Below are positions 32,451 through 45,022 of a stretch of DNA of 64,000 bases, piece by piece (positions within the stretch are counted from its first letter, which is position 1; every line of letters begins with the position of its first letter). Origin of the DNA: Takakia lepidozioides (taxonomy: Eukaryota; Streptophyta; Takakiopsida; Takakiales; Takakiaceae). The translations under genes and the position numbers were made by a program. The stretch spans positions 2,974,001 to 3,038,000 of the forward strand of contig CM060734.1 in the NCBI GenBank assembly GCA_030704615.1, given 5' to 3'. The notes beneath the pieces were generated by a model that was given only the letters and a program-made list of their open reading frames with translations, did not search any database and was not told the origin of the DNA.

Positions 32451-35400
32451 GTGATGGAGAAATATTTGTGCGATCGATACCACCTGAAACCGGTGTCGGT
32501 TTTTTTGGAGGAAATAAATGACTCAAATGGCCTTGTTGTCGAGAGTATTGTTGTGCTCCACGATGATTTCGGCGATGGCAGGGAATGGCGAGTTCCACCA
32601 TCGGACAACGTCATATACAGGGCTGTTGGGGACTTCATTTGCCCGCCAAATGCACCTTCTATCCTGGCGCCTTCCACGAAACAATCCGCGAATCAGAGAG
32701 TGGCTACCTCAAAGAGAGAAGTCCGCAACGAAGTAAATCCAGAGCCGAACCCATCCATGAAGACGAGCGAGAACCGGGTTGTTCACAACCTGTCCGACTC
32801 AGACGAGGTCATGGAAGTTCCGAGGTCGTCCTGGAGATCAGGCAAGTCCTCAATGGACGTCAGTGGAGGAGGGAGTCATATTCCCAGCACGAGCACCGCA
32901 GTTCGATCTATTCTTGAAATTCTGCGAGGGCTTCACCTGGAGGGACACCGGTCAGAGCTGGCCGGGCTGGACTACAGCAAGTTCGCAATTAAATTGGTTA
33001 CATGCCTTCCCGCCAACGTCGACGGTAATATCTTCTTTGAGTTCCCTCCTCGGGCGGACTACTCGAGGGCGTCCGGAATGTTGACAGATATGGATAGAAA
33101 ACATGACGGTCATCCTTGGTGCGTTACCAAAACCACCAGCATGAAGATGCTCAATGGTGTGCGGGTGCGCTACGTTGTTTGTGCGGGCGCGTTGCGGTGT
33201 TTCTCCCCAACTTGCTTCCACTTTAAATCTAGAGGTCACAGGAACGAGACCGATTGGACAGGCACAGCTCATCAACCATTTTGAGCTCAGGAGAAGGTTC
33301 CGAACTCCACATTTAAGTGTGCGCATTGCAAAGAACCACCACACTGCATGTCTGTTTGTAATGCCAAGCACTTCTATGTGTTGCACCGTTTCCCTGTCCT
33401 CACCCGAGCTTGCATACACGTTGGTTCCCATTGTCACAAATTGGCGAGGGGGAACTCGCGGGAGGCTACCCACGAAGCAGAGCAGCTCATTCAGGAGGAG
33501 GTTAAGTTGAGACCGGGTGCCAAACCCAAACAGATACAGCTCCAAGCCGCCCATAAGATGGCATTGGCCAGAATTATGTCGGAAGACGGCTCCGATAGAG
33601 TTCCTCTCGATGAGAAGGAAATGGAGGCATTGCTGGAGTCGGTGTCCCACGTATGTTCACCGAATGTCCGAAACCACATTGTCTCATGCAAACAGAAAAT
33701 TGGGCGTGGCTCGGATATGCACTCCATTCTGGAGGTGAAGCGACGATGTGGATATGACTACATTCATGGAAGTAGGTTTCCAGGACAAGGGACTGAGGCA
33801 GATCGTTGTTTTGTATTCAAAATGTCCACGTGTGGACCTGGCAGCGGCGTCGAACTGGTCGACAGGATAACGAGTGGGGACTTGTCAAACAGTTGGGTCA
33901 TGTTCGACCATATCAAGCGAATTACAAATCACCAGTGGGTGACAATGGGTGCACATGTCTACGACACCCACTGCAGGATGCTAATGACAATTGCTATTTG
34001 TGAGATGAAATGAGAGGACACACAATCGGAGATGCTTCTTTGGCAGGGAATAAACGAACAGATGGCCAAGGCGGGATTGCCCCCTCCCAATTTCCGTGGT
34101 TTCATGGCGGACGACGTACAAGCAAATTGGGCTGCCATCTGAAGGGTGTATGGGCAAGACCCCAATGTTCCCATGGAAGGCAAGGAGAGATCTTGTGGGT
34201 TCCATTTTCTGCAGAGCCTTTCGCAGTACACAACCAGGCTCGTGGCGCCAGATTTCAGAGAGGAGCACCGTTCCATGTGCCTTGCGTGGAAGCGCGCTCC
34301 CACCTTGGATGATGCAGAGACACAGTTTGCATGTATACGGGCTTGGTGGACATCGTCAGGTGCTGTAAGGAAATTAGACGAGGGAGCAATGGTCAGTTGG
34401 CTAGCATGGTGGCATTATCGTTTCCTCCAGTTCGGCGACTATATGCGGGAGGTGAATTGCACGAATTCGCGTCCCGTTGAATATTATTCTTGGCCATATT
34501 TGTAACTTGCTTGTAACCTCAACATGTGCTTGTGCAGGAAATGTGTCTCGACTCCGACACCGACATGCCCACGACAAACATGGCCGAATCAGTGCACTCT
34601 TCCTGGCGTGCCTCCTCTGTGGCGCATCTGGAAGACATCCTCACTGCCACAACGGAGGACATTGTGAGGTCAATTATGCAGCAATGCAGGTACAACGAGT
34701 TCTTGAAAGGGAAACAGTGGGGCTTGGGGCCGGACAGGCAGGAAATGCTGATGCGGACTGCCTCTAGATCGAAGAATCCTCGGAAGTGGGCGGCGGCCTT
34801 GCGAGAGGGCCTTCGGGACACGCCATTACTGCGAAGAGGCCAACATTTGGAAGGAGATGTTCATACCCGTCCAGTGAGACGAAGACTTGACGAGGCACCT
34901 AGCGGAGAAGAGGATTCATGGCGAGCTGACAAGAATATTCGCACGCTCCCTCGTGGTCCGGTGATGTTGCCCGAGGAGGTCTCGTCGAGCACCGCAAGTC
35001 CTGCACGTTCAAGATCGCCATCTCCTTTGAGCACAAGGCGCGTGCCCCGGCAACATAACGAGCCATCTGTAGTAAAGCAGTACAACATTCCCATTGTGGA
35101 GACAAGAGTGTCGGAGTCACAGTGGAGAATTGCGAGGACATTGCCGGCATTTCGAGGGAAATGCTGCGCCATCCGGGTGGATACGAGAGCACGCTGTGGT
35201 GAGATGATTCGGAGGAACCCACATGGTGCTGTACCTGTACCTTGTTTCAGCGGCAGATTTTTTACTCCCACATTTGCTCACGCCACAACGCAGACATTTT
35301 GGTTCTGTAGGCACGACATAATGACCTGTGTATTTGGCAAGCCCAAGTACGGGATTCATGGAATGCCGGAGCCTCCGGGCGTCTGGCCTGTTGCACCGGG

Positions 35401-35956
35401 TTGCAGCCTCTCTCAGAATGAGGCGGATGCTCTATCTGCAGCAGGATTTCGAATGGTGCAACGCACAGACATCCCGGCCCACGCATTTCCGGTTCCTCAG
35501 ACCCAGCCATTGCAGACTGCTCGGTCCAGTAGAGACGGATTGGACAATTTTGCACATCCCACAATGCGATTCGGAATCGTGAAGAGACGACACCCTCCCA
35601 ACAAGTTGAATGAGACTCGGATTGCCAATGCTCTTGGGATGGCTTGCACTATTCAGAGCTCCGTGGACGTACCCCCACCCGGCCTTGGGCGTGTGTATCG
35701 GATGGCAACGGCCGGCTCGGCTGTACGCGACGATGTATACACAATTACGATTGGAGTGGAGCCGACTTGCAATTGTACGGACTTCTCGTTGATGGAAGCA
35801 AAGAAGCGTTCGAAGTATTATCCGTGCAAGCATCTGTATTACATTTACCTGAAGAGGTTGAGGATGAATGTGACTATTGATGACTTTATTCATGCACCGG
35901 CGTTGAGCGTGAACAAGCTGCACAAACTCCTCCTTAGGGATTCCAGAAATCATTGA
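32451..35956 (+). pseudogene. MULE-like transposase, unit 2
   Basis: Same structure as unit 1 (intron 34452-34537, SWIM finger near 35768-35833) and the same three in-frame TGA codons, so these mutations predate the triplication. One visible amino-acid difference is Asp in place of Asn in the GYDYIHGS segment (near 33756), shared with unit 3. Confidence 0.8.
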
Positions 35957-36082
35957 TGGGGCAAAGGGAATCCTCCATATGGATATTTTCAATTGCATTT
36001 TGTTGTATCAGACTTTTTTTTGCAGTGTAATGAAATGCACCCCAAAACTCCTGGAATGAGGCAATATTCCATTCAAACTGAG

Positions 36083-36560
36083 ACCTCGTGGTGGGGGTCG
36101 TGGGGAGTCTTGGGACTCATCACGGTCCAGAGGGGCCGTGGTGAGTGGGCCAAGACTCACCACGACTCATCATCGGGAGTCGAGGGTTTTCGTGGTGGTT
36201 CGCCATAAAATGGCATGGCTGGTTGTGAAACCCCCGTGGACAGCTACAGAAGTATATATAAGGGGAGTAGTGACCCCAAGAACGGTGCAAGCCCGTTGGT
36301 GACCAAAAACTAGTGAGTAAGCGAGCGAGCCGGAAAGCGACCAAAGAGTGGGGAGCTGTTCCGGACTGCCATCTACCAAAGGGAATTCCACTAGTCCCAA
36401 ATAGGTGGAGGGTTTAGTGGGAAGCGAAGGGGGACCTTTATGTCCCGGTGAGCAGCCGAAGCTCCAAGTTGGCCCGGCGGCCAGGTTGGGAGTCAGGCGC
36501 GCGCATCAAAGCGAGTAACTATGACGTGAAGGGGAGCTTACCGAAGGGAGGTGCGCGACA
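36083..36560 (+). repeat. Truncated LTR at start of unit 3
   Basis: Copy of 20131-20608 with one visible change (GACCCCAAGAA in place of GACCCCGAGAA, near 36280). Confidence 0.93.
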
Positions 36561-38256
36561 GGAAGTGTGGGCACGGGAAGCTCCGTGGTCGTTCTCAATG
36601 GAAACGTAAAACGCGGCAGACCCCATTCGATATCCATCCCGGAAAGAGAATTTCAGCTTGTCGATATCGCCTGGGAGGGCAGGTCTCACCACCTGCAATG
36701 ACACCAAGCGGCAAAGGGGAATTCGAAGCTTGGCCGGGTACACCATGCCCCCCAGGACCCTGCCAATGTTGCTGTGGGTTGCCTCCAACATCTTGGCAGC
36801 GGCCAACTTCATATCCGCCTCAGACATGACGTCTGCTGCAGAGGGGTTTTCCGGCAGCCCACCAGGACCGCCAAATCCAGCCTGTATGCTCCGGGTTTGG
36901 GGCCTGGGGATGTCTGGGAGGATGTCATCCTGGTCAGAAAGCTCCCTGTCGTCCTCCTCAATAGGGTCAGCCACCTACGAAACCACCTCCAGCACTCTCC
37001 CCGTCTCTACTGCCCTCTCCCTGGCTTCACCTCGAACTTGCACAATCCGTGCTCTTTCTGGTGTTCTTTCCTCTCCTCCACTCTCCACCGTATGGGTAAT
37101 TGCAGGGGCTGCTCTTGCCCGCGATGGTCTAACCGGTGTGGTACTGCCTCTTTGTGGTGTCTTGGAGGGATCCACCGTCTCTGTGCGTCCCTCGCTTACA
37201 TTGGCATATGTCATTTGGGCACCCCTGGCCTCTTCAGTGGCCTTTTCTCTTTCCTCTTGGCTAGCATTCTGTCTCGTCTGTTCTTTTGCCCTCTCTTTTG
37301 CCCTCTCACGGGCTTTCTGTTTCTTATTAGGGCTAGCAGCAGGGGAGCCCGGATGGACGACCACCTTTGAGGTAGGCGAACTGACACCCTCGCGCGCACT
37401 GTGAACTCCCCCCTCCGCAGCCCGTGACGGCTCTCACGCCGGGGATTGCACGTGCTTGGCTTTCTTCTTCTTCTTTGCTTGGACGGGCCCTACTGCTTCT
37501 GCATCAACAACCTCCATTGCCGGATCTGTTGTTCTCACTTCCTCACGCCGTTCACCTGCCATGAGGCCTGCACCAACCTCCCCAATGCCTATTCTGTCGT
37601 ACTCTCGCTGCAGGTCCTCCCGTCCACCAACAAAAGGTTGAAGTTTGCCCTCTCGCTCCAAGGTGGGCGGTTCAAACATGCGATGAGTTGCAGCAGTCGA
37701 TGATACCACCAGCGTGCCGGGCTCGTCGTCACTCTGTCATTCCCAAAATCGTGAGAACCAACATCGGTGCCAAAACCAGCATCGCAACCACCATAGCAAC
37801 AATCGTGTAACAAAAATGAAAACATAACAAGTTTAGGAAGTATGGAGAGCCATGCAACAACAATGAAAACAAATGCAACCATTGCCTGAGAATGACATGC
37901 ACAAGCAGCCTTCTCTAGAGCTGCCGGATTTGCACACGCATTGCAAACAATCTAAGGTTCACTCAGCTATCTAAGGTTCACTCATCCAGCGAAGCCAGGA
38001 TGAAGATGCAAAAACAAAACGAGGCAACAAAGCGAAAGCGAAAGCAAAATCGAACAAAGCGAAAGCAGAAGTGGCTTGCCTGAGAGTACTCGGCTTCAGT
38101 TGGCGCGGGTTGTGAGCAAGACACTGGAATCTCCTGCTGGAGCTTCAGTTTAGCCATGCGAGAGATTGGCCGTCGTCCGTAGTACAGAGCTTTCAACTTC
38201 CGCCGCGGTCTGGATGTGAGGTCTTTCTCAGGAGAGCCACGCCCTTCAGGCGGCAT
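36561..38256 (-). pseudogene. 5' half of ParB-methylase gene, unit 3
   Basis: As in units 1 and 2, with the same nonsense codons. It keeps the 19-bp intron repeat, with one change (CAGCTATCTAAGG), so unit 3 resembles unit 1 there but resembles unit 2 at the single-base indels. Confidence 0.85.
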
Positions 38257-38463
38257 AAGTCCCAGCCAAAATGGAAAAAAATCTCCGTTTTTGGGGTACA
38301 TGCCTCGAATAGCATGTTAAGCCAAGATTAGCATCAGATTTAGGGTACATATCCAGGAAGCCATGTGTCGCCAGCCCGAATGAAAACGGATGGCGGTGGA
38401 CATTTATTGCCCAACTGCGCAATTAAATGTCGGATGAAGCCCTCCATGTCGGATGAAAATCGA

Positions 38464-40055
38464 CGGAACTCGGCCCGGAATTTCCAACGTAGAGGTAATT
38501 CGGAGCGCTGCAGGATGGAAATCCGACGCCGGATTTCCATCCTGCAGGTAATTCGGAGCGCAGCAGGATGGAAATTCAGCGCCGAATTTCCATCCTGCAA
38601 GGTAGGGCGGCGCGCGAAATTTCCCTCACGCAGGTAATTTCAAAGCGGATGGATGGAAATCCGGCGCCGGATTTCCATCCGCGCAGGTAGGGCGGCGGGC
38701 GAAATTTCCCTCACGCAGGTAATTCGGAGGCGGATTTCCATCCGCAAGGTTGGTCGGAGAGCGGATGGATGGAGATCCGGCGCCGAATTTCCATCCAACA
38801 GGTAAGTAGGATCGCTGGCGTATGGATATTTGGCGCCGAATTTCCATTCGCCAGGTATTTCGAAGCGCTGAATTACCTTCCTGCAGGTAATTCTGAGCGT
38901 GTCCGATTGATTTTTCGGAGAAAAACAAACCTAACTGTTTGTTTTGTGGCTGAAGTGCACTTGTAGACACGTTTTTCTTGGAATCCTTGACTGCTAGAGG
39001 CAAATCGGAACAGCCTCGGACGGAAATTCGGCGCCGTTTTTCCATTCTGGGAGGTTTTTACAACTTCCTTTGAGGGGGCCCCGATGGAAATTCGGCGCCG
39101 AATTTCCATCCGGGGGATGGTCTCTGTCGGAGAGGTGTCGGCCTCTCCGCCGCTCTGTTGGATATTCGGTGCCGAATTTCCGTCCGGGGGTTGAAATATG
39201 ACGGCCAGGTGCCGGCCTCTCCCCCCTCCCTGACTGCATTGGAACGGCCCCGGATGGAAATTCGGCGCCGTTTTTCCATCTGGGGAGGTTTTTATGTCGG
39301 CCAGTTTTCGGCTTGACCCCCCGACACGACTTCCTTTGGGGGGGCCCGGATGGAAATTCGGCGCCGAATCTCCATATAGGGGATGCTCTCTGTCGAACAC
39401 GTGCCGGCCTCTACGCCCGAGGCGACTTCATCCGGGCGTCCCCTGTTGGATATTCAGTGCCGAATTTCCGTCCGGGGGTTGAAATGTGACGGCCAGGTGC
39501 CGGCCTCTCCCCCCTCCCCGACTGCATCCGAACCGTCCCGGATGGAAATTCGGCGCCGTTTTTCCATCTGGGGATGTTTTTATGCCGGCCAGTTTTCGGC
39601 CTGACCCCCCGACACGACTTCCTTTGGGGGGCCCGGATGGAAATTCGGCGCCGAATGTCCATCCAGGGGATGTTCTCTGTCGCACACGCGCCAGCCTCTG
39701 CGCCCGAGGCGACTTCATCCGGGCTTCCCCTGTTGTATATTCGGTGCCGAATTTCCGTCCGGGGGTTGTAATGTGAGGGCCAGATGGCGGCCTTTCCCCC
39801 GAGCCGACTGCATCCGAAAGGCCTCGGATGGAAATTCGGCGCCGCTTTTCCATCCGCGGAGGTTTTTAGGTCGGCCAGTTTTCGGCCTGACCCCCCGACA
39901 TGACTTCCTTTGGGTGGATCCGAATGGAAATTCGGCGCTGAATTTCCATCCGGAGGATATTTTCTGTCGGACACGTGCCAGCATCTCTGCCCCATACGAC
40001 TTCATCCGTGCGGCCCCTGTTGGGTATTGGGTGCCGAATTTCCATTCGGGGGTAG
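38464..40055. repeat. Central palindrome array, unit 3
   Basis: Copy of the unit 1 array. It lacks one G in a G-run near 39630 relative to units 1 and 2 (GGGGGG in place of GGGGGGG). Confidence 0.9.
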
Positions 40056-40433
40056 TAATGTGACGGCACGGTGCCGGCTTCTCCCCTTCAGCCGACATCA
40101 TCCGGACGGCCCCCCACTTTCTGACTGCATACCGTTGGCAGTTATTGCGCAAAGACCAAGGGCCGCATTCCGGAGACAAGGTTCATTAACACTCTGACTC
40201 TGGATTTTTGAGATAGTTGGCTCCCTGGATTTGGACCAGGCTTCGTCGCTCGGACAAATCGGCACCGCATTCCTTCCCATCGCTGCATCCCCCTTCTACC
40301 AGGGAGCTTCCCCGCACGCCATCCTGGCAGTCTTGTGTGCACATCTCCCATGGCGGAAAACCCGAGCGCTACAGTGTACTGCCCTCCTCATGAGCATAGA
40401 GCTTCATTTCCGTGAAGAGGGGACATCTGCCGG

Positions 40434-43400
40434 GTGATGGAGAAATATTTGTGCGATCGATACCACCTGAAACCGGTGTCGGTTTTTTTGGAGGAAATAA
40501 ATGACTCAAATGGCCTTGTTGTCGAGAGTATTGTTGTGCTCCACGATGATTTCGGCGATGGCAGGGAATGGCGAGTTCCACCATCGGACAACGTCATATA
40601 CAGGGCTGTTGGGGACTTCATTTGCCCGCCAAATGCACCTTCTATCCTGGCGCCTTCCACGAAACAATCCGCGAATCAGAGAGTGGCTACCTCAAAGAGA
40701 GAAGTCCGCAACGAAGTAAATCCAGAGCCGAACCCATCCATGAAGACGAGCGAGAACCGGGTTGTTCACAACCTGTCCGACTCAGACGAGGTCATGGAAG
40801 TTCCGAGGTCGTCCTGGAGATCAGGCAAGTCCTCAATGGACGTCAGTGGAGGAGGGAGTCATATTCCCAGCACGAGCACCGCAGTTCGATCTATTCTTGA
40901 AATTCTGCGAGGGCTTCACCTGGAGGGACACCGGTCAGAGCTGGCCGGGCTGGACTACAGCAAGTTCGCAATTAAATTGGTTACATGCCTTCCCGCCAAC
41001 GTCGACGGTAATATCTTCTTTGAGTTCCCTCCTCGGGCGGACTACTCGAGGGCGTCCGGAATGTTGACAGATATGGATAGAAAACATGACGGTCATCCTT
41101 GGTGCGTTACCAAAACCACCAGCATGAAGATGCTCAATGGTGTGCGGGTGCGCTACGTTGTTTGTGCGGGCGCGTTGCGGTGTTTCTCCCCAACTTGCTT
41201 CCACTTTAAATCTAGAGGTCACAGGAACGAGACCGATTGGACAGGCACAGCTCATCAACCATTTTGAGCTCAGGAGAAGGTTCCGAACTCCACATAAGTG
41301 TGCGCATTGCAAAGAACCACCACACTGCATGTCTGTTTGTAATGCCAAGCACTTCTATGTGTTGCACCGTTTCCCTGTCCTCACCCGAGCTTGCATACAC
41401 GTTGGTTCCCATTGTCACAAATTGGCGAGGGGGAACTCGCGGGAGGCTACCCACGAAGCAGAGCAGCTCATTCAGGAGGAGGTTAAGTTGAGACCGGGTG
41501 CCAAACCCAAACAGATACAGCTCCAAGCCGCCCATAAGATGGCATTGGCCAGAATTATGTCGGAAGACGGCTCCGATAGAGTTCCTCTCGATGAGAAGGA
41601 AATGGAGGCATTGCTGGAGTCGGTGTCCCACGTATGTTCACCGAATGTCCGAAACCACATTGTCTCATGCAAACAGAAAATTGGGCGTGGCTCGGATATG
41701 CACTCCATTCTGGAGGTGAAGCGACGATGTGGATATGACTACATTCATGGAAGTAGGTTTCCAGGACAAGGGACTGAGGCAGATCGTTGTTTTGTATTCA
41801 AAATGTCCACGTGTGGACCTGGCAGCGGCGTCGAACTGGTCGACAGGATAACGAGTGGGGACTTGTCAAACAGTTGGGTCATGTTCGACCATATCAAGCG
41901 AATTACAAATCACCAGTGGGTGACAATGGGTGCACATGTCTACGACACCCACTGCAGGATGCTAATGACAATTGCTATTTGTGAGATGAAATGAGAGGAC
42001 ACACAATCGGAGATGCTTCTTTGGCAGGGAATAAACAAACAGATGGCCAAGGCGGGATTGCCCCCTCCCAATTTCCGTGGTTTCATGGCGGACGACGTAC
42101 AAGCAAATTGGGCTGCCATCTGAAGGGTGTATGGGCAAGACCCCAATGTTCCCATGGAAGGCAAGGAGAGATCTTGTGGGTTCCATTTTCTGCAGAGCCT
42201 TTCGCAGTACACAACCAGGCTCGTGGCGCCAGATTTCAGAGAGGAGCACCGTTCCATGTGCCTTGCGTGGAAGCGCGCTCCCACCTTGGATGATGCAGAG
42301 ACACAGTTTGCATGTATACGGGCTTGGTGGACATCGTCAGGTGCTGTAAGGAAATTAGACGAGGGAGCAATGGTCAGTTGGCTAGCATTGTGGCATTATC
42401 GTTTCCTCCAGTTCGGCGACTATATGCGGGAGGTGAATTGCACGAATTCGCGTCCCGTTGAATATTATTCTTGGCCATATTTGTAACTTGCTTGTAACCT
42501 CAACATGTGCTTGTGCAGGAAATGTGTCTCGACTCCGACACCGACATGCCCACGACAAACATGGCCGAATCAGTGCACTCTTCCTGGCGTGCCTCCTCTG
42601 TGGCGCATCTGGAAGACATCCTCACTGCCACAACGGAGGACATTGTGAGGTCAATTATGCAGCAATGCAGGTACAACGAGTTCTTGAAAGGGAAACAGTG
42701 GGGCTTGGGGCCGGACAGGCAGGAAATGCTGATGCGGACTGCCTCTAGATCGAAGAATCCTCGGAAGTGGGCGGCGGCCTTGCGAGAGGGCCTTCGGGAC
42801 ACGCCATTACTGCGAAGAGGCCAACATTTGGAAGGAGATGTTCATACCCGTCCAGTGAGACGAAGACTTGACGAGGCACCTAGCGGAGAAGAGGATTCAT
42901 GGCGAGCTGACAAGAATATTCGCACGCTCCCTCGTGGTCCGGTGATGTTGCCCGAGGAGGTCTCGTCGAGCACCGCAAGTCCTGCACGTTCAAGATCGCC
43001 ATCTCCTTTGAGCACAAGGCGCGTGCCCCGGCAACATAACGAACCATCTGTAAGTAAGCAGTACAACATTCCCATTGTGGAGACAAGAGTGTCGGAGTCA
43101 CAGTGGAGAATTGCGAGGACATTGCCGGCATTTCGAGGGAAATGCTGCGCCATCCGGGTGGATACGAGAGCACGCTGTGGTGAGATGATTCGGAGGAACC
43201 CACATGGTGCTGTACCTGTACCTTGTTTCAGCGGCAGATTTTTTACTCCCACATTTGCTCACGCCACAACGCAGACATTTTGGTTCTGTAGGCACGACAT
43301 AATGACCTGTGTATTTGGCAAGCCCAAGTACGGGATTCATGGAATGCCGGAGCCTCCGGGCGTCTGGCCTGTTGCACCGGGTTGCAGCCTCTCTCAGAAT

Positions 43401-43937
43401 GAGGCGGATGCTCTATCTGCAGCAGGATTTCGAATGGTGCAACGCACAGACATCCCGGCCCACGCATTTCCGGTTCCTCAGACCCAGCCATTGCAGACTG
43501 CTCGGTCCAGTAGAGACGGATTGGACAATTTTGCACATCCCACAATGCGATTCGGAATCGTGAAGAGACGACACCCTCCCAACAAGTTGAATGAGACTCG
43601 GATTGCCAATGCTCTTGGGATGGCTTGCACTATTCAGAGCTCCGTGGACGTACCCCCACCCGGCCTTGGGCGTGTGTATCGGATGGCAACGGCCGGCTCG
43701 GCTGTACGCGACGATGTATACACAATTACGATTGGAGTGGAGCCGACTTGCAATTGTACGGACTTCTCGTTGATGGAAGCAAAGAAGCGTTCGAAGTATT
43801 ATCCGTGCAAGCATCTGTATTACATTTACCTGAAGAGGTTGAGGATGAATGTGACTATTGATGACTTTATTCATGCACCGGCGTTGAGCGTGAACAAGCT
43901 GCACAAACTCCTCCTTAGGGATTCCAGAAATCATTGA
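40434..43937 (+). pseudogene. MULE-like transposase, unit 3
   Basis: Same gene with intron 42433-42518 and the same three TGA codons, plus a private 2-bp loss near 41296 (CCACATAAGTG against CCACATTTAAGTG), which shifts the frame in the cysteine-rich region. Other private changes include Trp to Leu in LAWWHYRF (near 42390) and GTAAGTAAG near 43051. The C-terminal 476-codon frame with the SWIM finger stays open. Confidence 0.8.
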
Positions 43938-44069
43938 TGGGGCAAAGGGAATCCTCCATATGGATATTTTCAATTGCATTTTGTTGTATCAGACTTTTTT
44001 TTGCAGTGTAATGAAATGCACCCCAAAACTCCTGGAATGAGGCAATATTCCATTCAAACTGAGATCCAA

Positions 44070-44560
44070 CAAAAGCAGTTGTGGGGCCATTTCTGGAAAA
44101 ATGGCGCCGAATTTCTCTTTTTGGGGCCGAAAACTGGCTAAGTCCCAACATGCACTGGTACCTGTGTCTGGGAAAATGGCACCGAATTTCTCTTTTTTGG
44201 GCCGAAAACTGGCTAAGTCCCAACATGCACTGGTACCGTGTCTGGAAAAATGGCGCCGAATTTCTCTTTTTTGGGCCGAAAACTGGCTAAGTCCCAACAT
44301 GCACTGGTATAGTGTCTGGAAAAATGGTGCCGAATTTCCCTATTTTGCGCCGAAAACTGGCTAAGTCCCAACATGCACTGGAAAAATGGCGCCGAATTAC
44401 CTGTCATGAGGAAACCTATAGCCGCGGAATTCGGCACCATTTTTCGCCAGAGAGACCTATTGCCGCGAAATACGTCGCCGTTTTTTCAGGTTACGGACCC
44501 TATTACCGCGAAATTCGGCGCCATATTTGCACATGTCGCTGGGAATTGGCATGAGCGGAA
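44070..44560. repeat. Transposase-side palindrome array, ~71-bp units
   Basis: Four to five units of AAAAATGGCGCCGAATTTCTC, a TTTTTGGGCCGAAAACTGG stretch and CTAAGTCCCAACATGCACTGG, followed by degenerate copies with GAAATTCGGCGCCATATTTG up to 44560. The GGCGCCGAATTTC core is shared with the central array, and CTAAGTCCC with the intronic array at 5921-6906. Confidence 0.85.
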
Positions 44561-44692
44561 GACGAAATATCATGAGCACAACTGTCAAAACTACAATTTT
44601 CCCTTCAAGGGGCCGAATAATATATTTGTTTTTCCTGACACATTGCATTAAATTATTGTTTTTTATTGTTTTTTATTTTCGAAATTTGTACT

Positions 44693-44753
44693 TCTGCTCA
44701 TGAAAACCGATTGTCTTACTACTCCGCTCATGCCGCTCATGCTCATGAAATAG
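44693..44753. repeat. Terminal repeat of the transposon, transposase side
   Basis: TCTGCTCATG, spacer, CCGCTCATGCCGCTCATG, then GCTCATGAAATAG ending at 44753. It matches 9462-9513 in the same outward direction. Sequence composition turns AT-rich just outside. Confidence 0.6.
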
Positions 44754-44761
44754 CTAACCTC

Positions 44762-45022
44762 GTGCCCTGTAAAGGGCTGTTTTGTCTTTCAATGACAATG
44801 ACCTTAGCGGTCTTGTTCATGTCTTGACATGACATGTATATCTTCCCTCTCCCTCTCTCTTTTTAAGTTTTCTGCCCCCTCTCCCCCTCTCTTGTTTGTT
44901 TTGTTTTTTAAGCAGCACAAATGATAGGGAGAAAGAGGGAAGATATACATGTCATGTCAGGACATGGACAAGACCACTAAGGTCATTGTCATTGAAAGAC
45001 AATGCAACCCTTTACAGGGCAC
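44762..45022. repeat. Foldback / MITE-like element
   Basis: A 261-bp inverted repeat. The left arm GTGCCCTGTAAAGGG ... AATGACAATGACCTTAG ... GACATGTATATCTTCC is mirrored by GGAAGATATACATGTC ... CTAAGGTCATTGTCATT ... CCCTTTACAGGGCAC. Arms are roughly 90-100 bp around a T/C-rich centre. A related half-copy lies at 62692-62786. It has no coding capacity. Confidence 0.8.

Larger units (their letters stand above)
20131..44063. repeat. Tandem triplication, units of 7981, 7971 and 7981 bp
   Basis: Units: 20131-28111, 28112-36082, 36083-44063. Each holds the end of the gypsy 3' LTR, an antisense ParB-gene piece, a palindrome array and a complete copy of the transposase region. They differ only at scattered bases and small indels, for example a 19-bp presence/absence of AACTATCTAAGGTTCACTC near 22010/29990/37965. 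Each junction reads CAAACTGAGACCTCG. GAGA is shared by the LTR (20128-20131) and the natural flank (44061-44064), a 4-bp microhomology. Beyond 44064 the third unit runs into unique flank. Confidence 0.95.
13214..44753 (-). mobile_element. Right, inverted copy of the transposase + ParB-methylase transposon
   Basis: Opposite orientation to the left copy. Reading leftward from 44753: terminal repeat, short array, transposase (coded on the plus strand), central palindrome array, 5' half of the ParB-methylase gene on the minus strand. It is interrupted by a gypsy element (14141-20608) and enlarged by two extra tandem copies of a 7.98-kb block. The 3' half of the methylase gene is missing; sequence stops at an LTR scrap at 13213. 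The two transposon copies form a giant inverted repeat around 5236-13214. Confidence 0.65.
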
